NCBI GenBank assembly: GCA_964594775.1
Contig: CAZQNO010000050.1
Location: forward strand, 1 to 21,298
Length of the DNA stretch: 21,298 nt
Reading direction: 5' to 3'
Source: CAYFVU01 sp964594775
GTDB lineage: Bacteria; Spirochaetota; Spirochaetia; DSM-16054; Sediminispirochaetaceae
Part shown: positions 14,448 through 21,298 of the stretch, piece after piece
How positions within the stretch are numbered: the stretch's first letter is position 1
How the letters are laid out: the number at the start of each line of letters is the position of its first letter
The notes under the pieces: generated by a model
The model's input: only the letters and a program-made list of their open reading frames with translations
What the model was told of the DNA's origin: nothing
Databases searched by the model: none
Program-made: the position numbers and the translations under genes

Positions 14448-16976
14448 TCAGGATTCGTCAATTGGAAACATGATGGTGAAGGTGGGCGAGGGGCTCTTCG
14501 TTATTTCTATCGTTCCGCGCAGCTGCAGCACGAGGGTGGAAACGAGGCGCAGCCCGAGGGTGTCGGGATTCTCCAGATCTATTTCCGGCGGAAAGGGGCG
14601 GCCGTTGTTGTGGATAGAGGCCCTGTACTGTCCGGTATCTCTGTCGGAATGAAAGTGAACGGAGAAGAGGGGCTCTTCCTTTGGAGAGAAACCGTATTTA
14701 ATCGCGTTTGTGGCAAGTTCATTGATGATGAGGCCGAAGGGCATGGCACTCCTTGTGGGGAGGGAGAGCGGTTCTACTTCGTTGATGATATTCACCCTTC
14801 TTTCAGAAAAACCGGAGAACAGGGTGTTGAGAATGTCGTCCACATAGGTGCGCAGGTTTATATGGGTGAATTCTCCCGAGCGGTAGAGTTCTTCGTGGAC
14901 GATTCGTATGGCATCGATCTGATGTTCAATGTCCGAAAGATCTACAGAATCCTCTAGGGAAGTCTCTTTTAGATGAATGAGCGAAGAGATCATGAGGAGG
15001 TTGTTTTTGACCCGGTGGTTTATCTCCTTCATCAAGAGATCTTTTTCTTCGAGGGTCTTGTACAGGGCATCTTCGCTCCGTTTCTGTTCGGTAATGTCCT
15101 GCCCAAACTCCACGAGGGCTTGAACTTCTCCCGATTCATCGAGGACGGGATAGCCGCGTATCTGCCAGAAACGGTCGTCGGGGGTTTGCATAGTAGCCTG
15201 CTGAGGCTCCTTCAATTCCCTTGCCCGAAGGACGGGGCAATCCGCGCAGGGCTGTTCTCTTCCCTGCCAGATCTCATAACACTGTTTTCCGATCAGCTCA
15301 TCTGCTGTCTTTGCGACTGATGCGGCGGATTTTTGGTTCGTCCACAGGATTCGTAAATGAGGATCGTAGTAGGCGATCAACTCGGCGGAGCTGTTGAGAA
15401 TGAGCATTTTCTGCTGTTCGCTCTCCCTTAGTTTGTCGCTCATGCGTTTGGTCTCTGTGATGTCGACCATGGATGCAAGAAAGCAGTCCTCCCCATGTAG
15501 TATCAGAGGCCCTATGGAAAAGAGGATGGTCTTCAACTCCCCCGTTTTTGTCGGATAAGTGAGCTCTTGATTTATCAGATGCCCCTGTCCCAAAATTTTT
15601 GTTGTGAGTTCCTTTCTTTGCTCGGGGCTGAAGAATCCCAGCTCCCGCGAGCTGTGTCCCAAGAGCTCTTCCCGGCCGTAGCCGGTGATCTTCTCGAATC
15701 CCGGGTTTACCTCTATATAGGAGCCGTCGCTTTGACGGCTTATAGCAATTGCCACATGTGGGGTATCGAAGGCTTTGCGAAAGCGCTCCTCGCTCTCCCT
15801 GAGCTCCCGCTCGATCTGTTTTTCTTTACTGATGTCGCGGCAGGTGCCGAAGTAGCCGCGAACCTCGCCCTTTTCGTCTATGAGCGGAGTCCCGTTGGCG
15901 ATGCAGTTCAACTCGTGACCGCCTTTATGAATCAGTCGGTGCTCAAGGTCGGTGATACGTTCACCCTGTTCCTTGAGCCTGCAAAATAGTGCTCCGACGT
16001 GTTCGGCTTCTTTAGGAGGCATGTAGTCAAAGGGCATGCTGCCGACGATCTCCTCCGGGGTATAACCGACTATATCAACGACATTGGGGCTGGCGTAGGT
16101 GTATCTTCCTTCCGCATCGACCTCCCACACCCAGTCCCGGGTGTTTTCTACGAGAGAGCGGAATTTGTGCGCCGAAGCCTCGATCCTGCGGTAGGACTCC
16201 TTTCTGTCGGTGATGTCCCGGGAGACCGTCATCACCGTTTGGACGCTGCCGTCTTCGATCAGCTCCGGGATTATACGACACTCATAGGATTTCTCGCCGC
16301 CGCCATGAGGGAAGCAGATTTCGATTGTTTTCGCACGGCCGGCGGCAAATACTTCATCGAGAGCATTATTCCATTGTGCAATAAGCTCTTTATACGGACA
16401 GAGTTCTTCGATTTTCTTACCAATATAGTCTTCAAAGGAAATGCCGGCGGCGGCACAGAGGGCACGGTTTACGTAGAGATGTCTCTTGTTTCGGTCGAAT
16501 CGGCTCACCAGATCGTCGGCGTTGTCTAAAAGAGTGTTGAGCTGAATGTTCTTAGTCCGAATTTCATTTTGCGCCGCGTGGAGGCGGAGTGCCGTATGGA
16601 TCGAGGCCATGAGGACCGCCTCACCTCCCGACTTTTGCACGTAGCCGTAGGAGCTGATGCCTTCGGTCTTTTCGAATAGTTCTTTTTCGGTGTGGCTCGA
16701 GATGAAGACGATGGGTATCTCCCTCTCCTCGAGTATAATTTTCGCTGTCTCTGTGCCGTCGGTCTCATTGTTACCGAGGTCGATGTCCATGAGGATGAGG
16801 TCTATTACGCTGTTTCGGGCCTCCTCTATGGCCTTTGCCGCATCGTGGGCAATCTCGACATCGTAGCCGTGACTGCGCAGCGTCGCCGCCTCGTCCAGTG
16901 CGAGGAGAGCCTCATCTTCCACAAGCAAAATGGTGCCGGCGGAAGTGAGTGTACGCCCTGTCTCAGTGCCGGTCAA
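14448..16976 (-). CDS. REC-PAS(4)-HWE/HisKA_2 sensor histidine kinase
   Basis: Cytosolic hybrid kinase of about 842 residues with no membrane segment. Numbered from TTG 16976: receiver domain about 15-130 with acidic Glu20/Asp21, phospho-acceptor Asp64 (LILMDIDLG) and Lys115; four PAS domains at about 145-258, 270-383, 393-508 and 516-631; HisKA_2 box with phospho-His654 in KEINHRVKNN; and an ATPase with N-box Asn757 (INELATNAIKYGF) and a DTLGLRLV G-box. PAS4 carries Cys566, Cys577 and Cys580 (CYEIWQG...PCADCP). The frame is open to 17372, but that would run through the divergent gene's signal peptide and this gene's own promoter. TTG 16976 has GGAG six bases upstream and directly precedes the receiver fold. 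The signal and partner regulator are unknown. Confidence 0.9.
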   Translation of the reverse strand: MTGTETGRTLTSAGTILLVEDEALLALDEAATLRSHGYDVEIAHDAAKAIEEARNSVIDLILMDIDLGNNETDGTETAKIILEEREIPIVFISSHTEKELFEKTEGISSYGYVQKSGGEAVLMASIHTALRLHAAQNEIRTKNIQLNTLLDNADDLVSRFDRNKRHLYVNRALCAAAGISFEDYIGKKIEELCPYKELIAQWNNALDEVFAAGRAKTIEICFPHGGGEKSYECRIIPELIEDGSVQTVMTVSRDITDRKESYRRIEASAHKFRSLVENTRDWVWEVDAEGRYTYASPNVVDIVGYTPEEIVGSMPFDYMPPKEAEHVGALFCRLKEQGERITDLEHRLIHKGGHELNCIANGTPLIDEKGEVRGYFGTCRDISKEKQIERELRESEERFRKAFDTPHVAIAISRQSDGSYIEVNPGFEKITGYGREELLGHSSRELGFFSPEQRKELTTKILGQGHLINQELTYPTKTGELKTILFSIGPLILHGEDCFLASMVDITETKRMSDKLRESEQQKMLILNSSAELIAYYDPHLRILWTNQKSAASVAKTADELIGKQCYEIWQGREQPCADCPVLRARELKEPQQATMQTPDDRFWQIRGYPVLDESGEVQALVEFGQDITEQKRSEDALYKTLEEKDLLMKEINHRVKNNLLMISSLIHLKETSLEDSVDLSDIEHQIDAIRIVHEELYRSGEFTHINLRTYVDDILNTLFSGFSERRVNIINEVEPLSLPTRSAMPFGLIINELATNAIKYGFSPKEEPLFSVHFHSDRDTGQYRASIHNNGRPFPPEIDLENPDTLGLRLVSTLVLQLRGTIEITKSPSPTFTIMFPIDES

Positions 16977-17004
16977 ATCTAACTCCAAAAACTCTACTAA
17001 TACT

Positions 17005-17033
17005 ATTATAGTGCAAAGCCGGCCGGAGTACAA
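17005..17033 (-). promoter_or_regulatory. Promoter of the histidine kinase gene
   Basis: On the minus strand: TTGTAC (17033-17028), 17-base spacer, TATAAT (17010-17005). It predicts a message starting near 16998, which supports the TTG at 16976 as start. It is back to back with the plus-strand promoter at 17039-17067. Confidence 0.8.
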
Positions 17034-17038
17034 GGGTT

Positions 17039-17067
17039 TTCTTAAGAAATCGAAAATGTGGTATAAT
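17039..17067 (+). promoter_or_regulatory. Extended -10 promoter of the PEGA-domain gene
   Basis: TATAAT at 17062-17067 with TGG immediately before it (extended -10) and a weak -35 TTCTTA (17039-17044) at 17 bases. The start point would be near 17074, just ahead of AAGGAGGAG and the ATG at 17089. Confidence 0.75.
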
Positions 17068-17088
17068 TCCCCGTTCAAGGAGGAGTAG

Positions 17089-18288
17089 ATGATCAGTCGA
17101 ACACGTGCAGCGGCTCTGCTCTTTTTCATCTTTGCCGGCTTGGGGGTCCTCTCGCCGCAGCTCGCCTTCGCCGATGACGGGGATCCTACGTCTCTCGCCA
17201 TACTGCCTCTTGAGAACTCATCGGGAGATCCCCGTTCCGAGTATCTGGGTAAAATCGCCGAAGCCCTCTTGTCCTTCGATCTCTCTTCAGCCGGAAAAAT
17301 CGAAATCGTCAGCAGGAGCGATCTCGATGCGGTGCTGCAGGAGAAGCGTCTCGCCCTCAGCGGACTCCTCAATGAAGAGGCTGAGTTGCGGGAAGTCGGG
17401 GGCTTAAGCGGAGCCGACTTCCTCCTGCGGGGTGAGTACGTTCATCTTGGAGACGATATTCTTTTTATTATCCGTCTTATCTCCGTAGAGACCGGGGAAG
17501 TTACGGTCTACCGGCGGCGCGGGACCGACGAGAACACGATCCATGCGATTGCCGGAGAGGTCGCCGGTGATCTCTCCGGTAATGAGATTTCCTTCATCAC
17601 CGAGGAGGGAAGCCGTTCGATCATCAGCATGAAGAATGAGGAGCCGGGCAGTCTTGCCGTTTTTTCTCCACTCATCGACGCGGAAATTTTCGTAGACGAA
17701 GAGTTTGTCGGTTATACGACGGGTCGGCCTACGGAGGCTTTCATCGTCGATACACTGCGGCCCGGCCGACACCGGGTGCGTACCCATCTCAGCAAGAACT
17801 TTGGGGTAATCGATCTTCCCGAGATCACCTTCCGCGATTGGGAGACGCAAGTGCTGGTGCGGCCGGGCAGACAATCGGTGGTCCGCGACGAAAGCCGGCA
17901 CTTCAACGACTTCCTCTATCGGATGCAGTGGATTCTGCGGGAGGATGCCGACTTCGCTTCGTCGGACGAGTTGGCGGCCTTTCGGGCCGAGTATCCCTTC
18001 GAGTTTACCGATAGAGCGGGCGAGCTGCGGAGGGGAGTGTTGAAGGCAGGGGCGGAGAGCGGCAGCCCCCTGGGCACGCGTCTTCGTTTCGACCTTCAAT
18101 TCGACGGGGCTGAAGAGACGCTCAGGCTCGATGTGCCGGAGGAACCGGGCAGCGAGAACGAAGAGACCGTCCTCGGCCTCGTCGAACTGGAGCTAAAGCT
18201 CGAATACCGCTACAACCGCTACGAGCTCGATATTTCTGCCGCCAGGACAGACGTGTATCAGGGGATGCACCGGGAGGAGTACCGGTAA
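17089..18288 (+). CDS. Exported CsgG/FlgO-like protein with PEGA domain
   Basis: Predicted periplasmic or envelope protein of 399 residues, specific function unknown. Residues 1-28 are a signal peptide ending AFA before DDGD, with no lipobox Cys. Residues about 33-165 resemble the CsgG/FlgO/TolB-N type alpha/beta domain: SLAILPLENSSGDPRSEYLG, then IEIVSRSDLDAVLQEKRLAL, then GADFLLRGEYVHLGD...RLISVETGEV. Residues about 186-235 form a PEGA-like beta domain (PGSLAVFSPLIDAEIFVDEEFVGYTT...LRPGRHRVRTH), common in spirochaete surface proteins. The acidic C-terminal 170 residues are unassigned and beta-rich at the end. AAGGAGGAG precedes the ATG. Divergent from the histidine kinase with back-to-back promoters; a functional link is possible but unproved. 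Confidence 0.85.
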   Translation: MISRTRAAALLFFIFAGLGVLSPQLAFADDGDPTSLAILPLENSSGDPRSEYLGKIAEALLSFDLSSAGKIEIVSRSDLDAVLQEKRLALSGLLNEEAELREVGGLSGADFLLRGEYVHLGDDILFIIRLISVETGEVTVYRRRGTDENTIHAIAGEVAGDLSGNEISFITEEGSRSIISMKNEEPGSLAVFSPLIDAEIFVDEEFVGYTTGRPTEAFIVDTLRPGRHRVRTHLSKNFGVIDLPEITFRDWETQVLVRPGRQSVVRDESRHFNDFLYRMQWILREDADFASSDELAAFRAEYPFEFTDRAGELRRGVLKAGAESGSPLGTRLRFDLQFDGAEETLRLDVPEEPGSENEETVLGLVELELKLEYRYNRYELDISAARTDVYQGMHREEYR

Positions 18289-18327
18289 ATTGACTGTGGA
18301 ACCCGCATTCCCCCGGTGAAGGGTTTC

Positions 18328-18927
18328 TTAGATTCCCAGACCCGCCGCTATGTAGAAGATCGGCGCGAAGTTGATATCCTGATCATCGTTGCCGCCTGTC
18401 GGCTGAGATAAAAAGCCGGTGTCCAGAAATAGGTAAAGTCCGTTCTCTTTCATGGACGGAGGTTGGTACTGCAGTTCGATGCTGAGGTTGATCCCTAGAC
18501 CTTCGCTTTCGGCGGCGTCTGAATCTGCGTCGGTTGTTCGATAGCCGAGATTGAGACCGGGCTTTATCGCCGCCTCCGGGGAGAGCATGAATCGCGGTTT
18601 CATGGAGACGCCGAGTTCGAACATCGTTCCCTCTTCGTCGAAGTCGCTGATGGTAACCTTGGACAGATTGATGTAGACGCCGGTAGCGAACTTCGGCATG
18701 AGGTATCCGTCGATGAAGGCGCGGAAGAGAAAGGAGCCGTCCTTTTCATAGTAGTCGTCGGGAAGACCGAAGTAGATGTCGCCGCTTGCCCACAGTCCGA
18801 TACTGGCGCCGAGATCATAGGTCGGATTGTCGAAGGACTGGGGCTCCGCCGCGGCAGCTGCAGAAAAGACGAAGAGTAAAACAACGGCACACAAGAGTGC
18901 TCTCTTTGATCGAAATTGCAGGTCCAT
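18328..18927 (-). CDS. Small outer-membrane beta-barrel-like protein
   Basis: Predicted exported protein of 199 residues, not recognised as a named family. From ATG 18927, which has a strong GGAGGTG ribosome site, a signal peptide (1 to about 26) with a long hydrophobic core ends in SAAAAAEPQ. The mature part alternates polar and aromatic/hydrophobic residues in short strands separated by turns (DLGASIGLWASGDIYFG, FATGVYINLSKVTI, MFELGVSMKPRFML, GINLSIELQYQP, LYLFLDTGF, IFYIAAGLGI), as in a small 8-10 strand barrel. The frame could be extended to 19050, but that would add 41 residues in front of the signal peptide. Tail to tail with the PEGA-domain gene, leaving 39 bases between them with no strong terminator. 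Confidence 0.8.
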   Translation of the reverse strand: MDLQFRSKRALLCAVVLLFVFSAAAAAEPQSFDNPTYDLGASIGLWASGDIYFGLPDDYYEKDGSFLFRAFIDGYLMPKFATGVYINLSKVTISDFDEEGTMFELGVSMKPRFMLSPEAAIKPGLNLGYRTTDADSDAAESEGLGINLSIELQYQPPSMKENGLYLFLDTGFLSQPTGGNDDQDINFAPIFYIAAGLGI

Positions 18928-19141
18928 TACACACCTCCGATAGTTTAAATGGGATCGGGGTAAGACCGCTGAAATGTTTTCGAGCAAGGCAGGTGCAAAA
19001 AGGCGTACCCTAATTGGGCATATGATAGCACGGCGTGCGGGGGAAGACAAGAAAAAAGAGAGTAGCAGAGCTATTCTTCTGCGGGAATTCTATTGACTTC
19101 TATCTTGAGAATTTGCTTCATCGTCTTTGCAAAAATTACCC

Positions 19142-19170
19142 TTGACGAATTCGTATTACTTTCCTATCAT
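19142..19170 (+). promoter_or_regulatory. Promoter of the aminotransferase gene
   Basis: TTGACG (19142-19147), 17-base spacer, TATCAT (19165-19170). Palindromic TTGCAA lies on each side, at 19127-19132 and 19170-19175 (43 bases apart), the second overlapping the end of the -10. AAGGAGG (19208-19214) serves the ATG at 19225. Confidence 0.78.
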
Positions 19171-19224
19171 TGCAAAAGAGAATTATAAGCAAAGTAAAAT
19201 AGCTCGTAAGGAGGAAGGTAGATA

Positions 19225-20379
19225 ATGAACAATTTTGCACGAAGAACCGAGGCGATTCAGGCATCGCCGATTCGGAAGATCTTCGATATGGCTTCACAGA
19301 TGACGGGGCTCACGCGGCTTGAGGTCGGCCAACCCGATTTCAATACCCCCGACTATATTTTGGAGGAGAGCCGCCGAATCCTCGGCGAAGGTTTTATCGG
19401 CTATTCACCGACGAACGGGCTGCCGCAGACGCGGAAAGCGGTGGCCGAACGCTGGTTCGAAGATTACGGTGTCCGCTACGACCCCAACGGGGAAGTCGTC
19501 ATTACCCACGGAGCGAGCGGCGGACTTCACCTGGCCCTCCGGGTCCTGGTGGATCCGGGCGACGAGGTGCTGCGGCCCGATCCGGGCTTTGCCTCCTACG
19601 ACGGCATTATCCGTGATGCCGACGGAGTGCCGGTTTTGTATCCCTTGCTGCCGGAGAAGAACTTCGCTGTGGACATCGATGCACTGGAGAAGCTCATAAG
19701 CGATAAAACGAAGGTGATCATGCTCAATTCGCCGAGCAATCCCACCGGCGGAATATTGGATGCCGAACAACTGACGCGGATCGGGGAATTGGCGGCGGAG
19801 CATGGGCTCTACATCCTCTCCGACGAGGCCTACGACAAGGTGATCTACGATACCGGACACGCCCCCATGGCCAAATACGCGAAGGATCCCTCTATGGTGG
19901 TGACTGTCGGAAGCGCTTCTAAGGACTACGCCATGTGCGGCTGGCGGATCGGCTTTGCCGCCGGCGATGCACAGATCATCCGGGAAATCGTTAAATTCCA
20001 GTCTCTCGCCAATATCTGTCCCAACATAATTGCACAGAAGGCCTATGCCACGGCCCTCACAGGACCTCAGGAAGATACCGAGCGCATGCGGCAGGAGTAT
20101 ATGAAACGGCGGGACTACTTTGTAACGGCCCTCAACGAGGTGGAGGGATTTCGCTGTGCCAAGCCGGACGGAGCCTTCTACGCCTTCGTCGATATTTCCC
20201 GGCATAACGAGGACGATTGGGCCTTTGCCGAATACCTCTTGAAGAAGGTAAAGATCACCAGTATCCCGGGAAGCTCTTTCGGGCCGACGGGAAAGGGCTA
20301 CATCCGCTTTTCCTATGCCACTTCCTTAGAGGTGCTCGAAGAGGCGGTGGAAAAATTGAAGGCCGAATTCAACCGCTGA
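19225..20379 (+). CDS. Class I/II PLP-dependent aminotransferase (aspartate aminotransferase-like)
   Basis: Cytosolic fold-type I PLP enzyme of 384 residues that moves amino groups between an amino acid and a 2-oxoacid. Visible features: substrate-side GQPDFNTPDY (35-44); GYSPTNGLPQTRKAVA (59-74); PLP-phosphate region HGASGG (95-100); Asn172 in NSPSNPTGG; Asp200 and Tyr203 in LSDEAY; Schiff-base Lys233 in SASKDYAMCGWRIGF; Arg241; and the carboxylate-binding Arg in GYIRFSYA near the C-terminus. The usual Thr of the AMTGWR motif is Cys here. The substrate (aspartate, alanine or aromatic) cannot be assigned. It has its own promoter and is tail to tail with the MerR-XRE-cupin regulator gene, 39 bases away. 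Confidence 0.95.
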   Translation: MNNFARRTEAIQASPIRKIFDMASQMTGLTRLEVGQPDFNTPDYILEESRRILGEGFIGYSPTNGLPQTRKAVAERWFEDYGVRYDPNGEVVITHGASGGLHLALRVLVDPGDEVLRPDPGFASYDGIIRDADGVPVLYPLLPEKNFAVDIDALEKLISDKTKVIMLNSPSNPTGGILDAEQLTRIGELAAEHGLYILSDEAYDKVIYDTGHAPMAKYAKDPSMVVTVGSASKDYAMCGWRIGFAAGDAQIIREIVKFQSLANICPNIIAQKAYATALTGPQEDTERMRQEYMKRRDYFVTALNEVEGFRCAKPDGAFYAFVDISRHNEDDWAFAEYLLKKVKITSIPGSSFGPTGKGYIRFSYATSLEVLEEAVEKLKAEFNR

Positions 20380-20385
20380 GCTTTA

Positions 20386-20405
20386 CGGCTCAAAGCATGG
20401 AGCCG
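20386..20405. terminator. Small hairpin in the aminotransferase/regulator convergent gap
   Basis: CGGCTC (20386-20391) pairs with GAGCCG (20400-20405) over an 8-base loop in a 39-base convergent gap. Without a T-run on either side it is at best a weak bidirectional terminator. Confidence 0.35.
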
Positions 20406-20418
20406 CGAACTTCCGGAT

Positions 20419-21252
20419 CTAGTCCTTGAAGGGGGAGTAGATCCAGAGGGCGGTGCTCACCTCGTCACCGTCGTTTATCCAGCGATGGGTCTCTGCTGAG
20501 TGAAAAAAGAGAGAATCTCCAGGCCCCAGGCGGTAGACCTGGGTTTCGTTGAGGGTGAACTCGAGACTGCCGCTCAAGAGATGGATAAACTCTTCACCGA
20601 AATGGCTGTGATTGACATAATTGCCGCAGCCGGGGTCGATCGTGTACATCATGCTTTTTACATGGGCGGTTTTTTCCGCCACCAGGTTGCGGATCCGGAC
20701 GCCTTCCAGCCCGATGTCGATGGCCGAACCCTCTCCCCGTTTTATCAGTTTAGCATTACTCTTTTCTTCCTCTTCGAAAAAATAGAGAATGTTCTGGTTG
20801 AAGAACTTCGCCAGCCGCTGCAGGACGTCGAATGAGATGTTTGCCTGTCCCGTTTCTATCTTGCTCAGATACGAAGGGCTTATGCCGAGGCCGGTACTGA
20901 CCTCATCCAAAGTGTAGCCCGCTTCTTCCCGCAGGGTTCGCCATTTCTTGCTGAGAAATTTCTTGGACAGCTGTGGGGGGCCGTTTGCATCGGTCTGCTC
21001 CGAACTCTGCTGCATGATCTGCAAACGGAGCATTTTCCGGATAATATCGTAACTCAGGCGTTGGTCTATGGAGAGTTCCTTTACCCGCTGGAGAAAACCG
21101 ATGTCTTCGAAACGGTAGACCCGGTAGTTGTTTTCCGTTCGCCGGGCGGCGAAAAGACCCTCTTTTTCCCAGTTGCGGATCGTACCGGGGACCACACCTA
21201 TCTGCTTGGCCACTTGGTTGATGTTGAATAAAATTTCATCGCCGGCATTCAT
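20419..21252 (-). CDS. Three-domain regulator: MerR HTH + XRE HTH + cupin
   Basis: Predicted DNA-binding regulator of 277 residues carrying two different DNA-binding domains. Residues about 7-75 are a MerR winged helix (INQVAKQIGVVPGTIRNWEKEGL, then NNYRVYRFEDIGFLQRVKEL). About 80-102 is a linker. About 103-160 is an XRE/Cro helix-turn-helix (WRTLREEAGYTLDEVSTGLGISPSYLSKIETGQANIS). About 200-272 is a cupin with motif 1 HSHFGEEF (His215, His217, Glu221) and motif 2 His256 in SAETHRW, so a metal and small ligand may bind. XRE-cupin regulators are common; a MerR head on one is unusual. The ATG at 21252 follows a TATACT -10 but has only a weak ribosome site. It is convergent with the aminotransferase gene; targets are unknown. 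Confidence 0.93.
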   Translation of the reverse strand: MNAGDEILFNINQVAKQIGVVPGTIRNWEKEGLFAARRTENNYRVYRFEDIGFLQRVKELSIDQRLSYDIIRKMLRLQIMQQSSEQTDANGPPQLSKKFLSKKWRTLREEAGYTLDEVSTGLGISPSYLSKIETGQANISFDVLQRLAKFFNQNILYFFEEEEKSNAKLIKRGEGSAIDIGLEGVRIRNLVAEKTAHVKSMMYTIDPGCGNYVNHSHFGEEFIHLLSGSLEFTLNETQVYRLGPGDSLFFHSAETHRWINDGDEVSTALWIYSPFKD

Positions 21253-21262
21253 GATGGCCTAA

Positions 21263-21268
21263 AGTATA
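21263..21268 (-). promoter_or_regulatory. Probable -10 box of the MerR-XRE-cupin gene
   Basis: TATACT on the minus strand, 10 bases before the ATG. No good -35 is seen 17 bases upstream, which suggests activator dependence or a short, almost leaderless transcript. The sequence ends 30 bases further on. Confidence 0.5.
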
Positions 21269-21298
21269 TCCCATTCGCCTGAAGATTGGTAGCGGGAC

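Noticed and set aside
16977..17372. N-terminal extension of the kinase frame to 17372
   Set aside because: It would overlap the signal-peptide region of the divergent gene and cross the kinase's own promoter; the extra residues (Arg/Ser-rich) look like an antisense shadow.
18300..18326. AACCC...GGGTT pairing between the PEGA gene and the barrel gene
   Set aside because: Five base pairs with a 16-base loop is too weak to call a terminator.
18928..19050. 41-residue extension ahead of the barrel protein
   Set aside because: It would place a non-hydrophobic stretch before a clear signal peptide; the ATG at 18927 has a GGAGGTG ribosome site.
1..21298. CRISPR arrays, mobile elements, toxin-antitoxin or defence genes, tRNA/rRNA
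   Set aside because: Looked for spaced repeats, transposase or nuclease motifs and RNA gene signatures; none seen.

Overview
The window reads as a free-living, saline-type spirochaete chromosome (Spirochaetia, possibly a Sediminispirochaeta/Marispirochaeta-like genus). This is inferred from moderately GC-rich coding, many strong sigma70-like promoters with AAGGAGG ribosome sites, a TRAP substrate-binding protein with an Ala-Gly-Gly signal-peptide junction, a PEGA-domain envelope protein, an outer-membrane-barrel-like protein and a zinc-finger-free topoisomerase I. No 16S or other decisive marker is present, so the taxonomy is tentative. I see no tRNA, rRNA, CRISPR array, insertion sequence, prophage or defence island. 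Coding density is high, every gap is below 300 bases, and no gene is visibly broken.

Layout. 1-6000 (+): a HAD-IIB sugar-phosphatase-like gene; then, behind its own promoter, a LacI-family regulator whose stop codon abuts the start of mnmA (tRNA 2-thiouridylase); then topA. 5980-6825 (-): a monoacylglycerol-lipase-type alpha/beta hydrolase, tail to tail with topA. 6906-10374 (-): a two-gene operon with a GT4 sucrose-/mannosylfructose-phosphate-synthase-like enzyme followed by a large fusion of a sucrose-phosphatase-type HAD domain to an (alpha/alpha)6 glycosidase domain. 10509-11225 (-): a GntR/FadR-type regulator, divergent from a complete TRAP transporter operon dctP-dctQ-dctM (11420-14335, +). 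14448-16976 (-): a REC + 4 PAS + HWE/HisKA_2 histidine kinase, divergent from a CsgG/FlgO-like + PEGA exported protein (17089-18288, +). 18328-18927 (-): a small barrel-like outer membrane protein. 19225-20379 (+): a class I/II PLP aminotransferase. 20419-21252 (-): a three-domain MerR + XRE + cupin regulator.

How the genes work together. The clearest metabolic unit is the GT4 + HAD-glycosidase pair. The synthase would make a non-reducing disaccharide phosphate (mannosylfructose-6-phosphate or sucrose-6-phosphate), the HAD domain would dephosphorylate it, and the fused glycosidase domain could hydrolyse or remodel the product. That suggests a compatible-solute synthesis and turnover module. 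The GntR regulator probably controls the divergent TRAP operon; candidate operators lie in the shared 194-base region. The most unusual items are the HAD-glycosidase fusion and the regulator with two DNA-binding domains plus a cupin. Neither is a wholly unprecedented system that I can prove from sequence alone.
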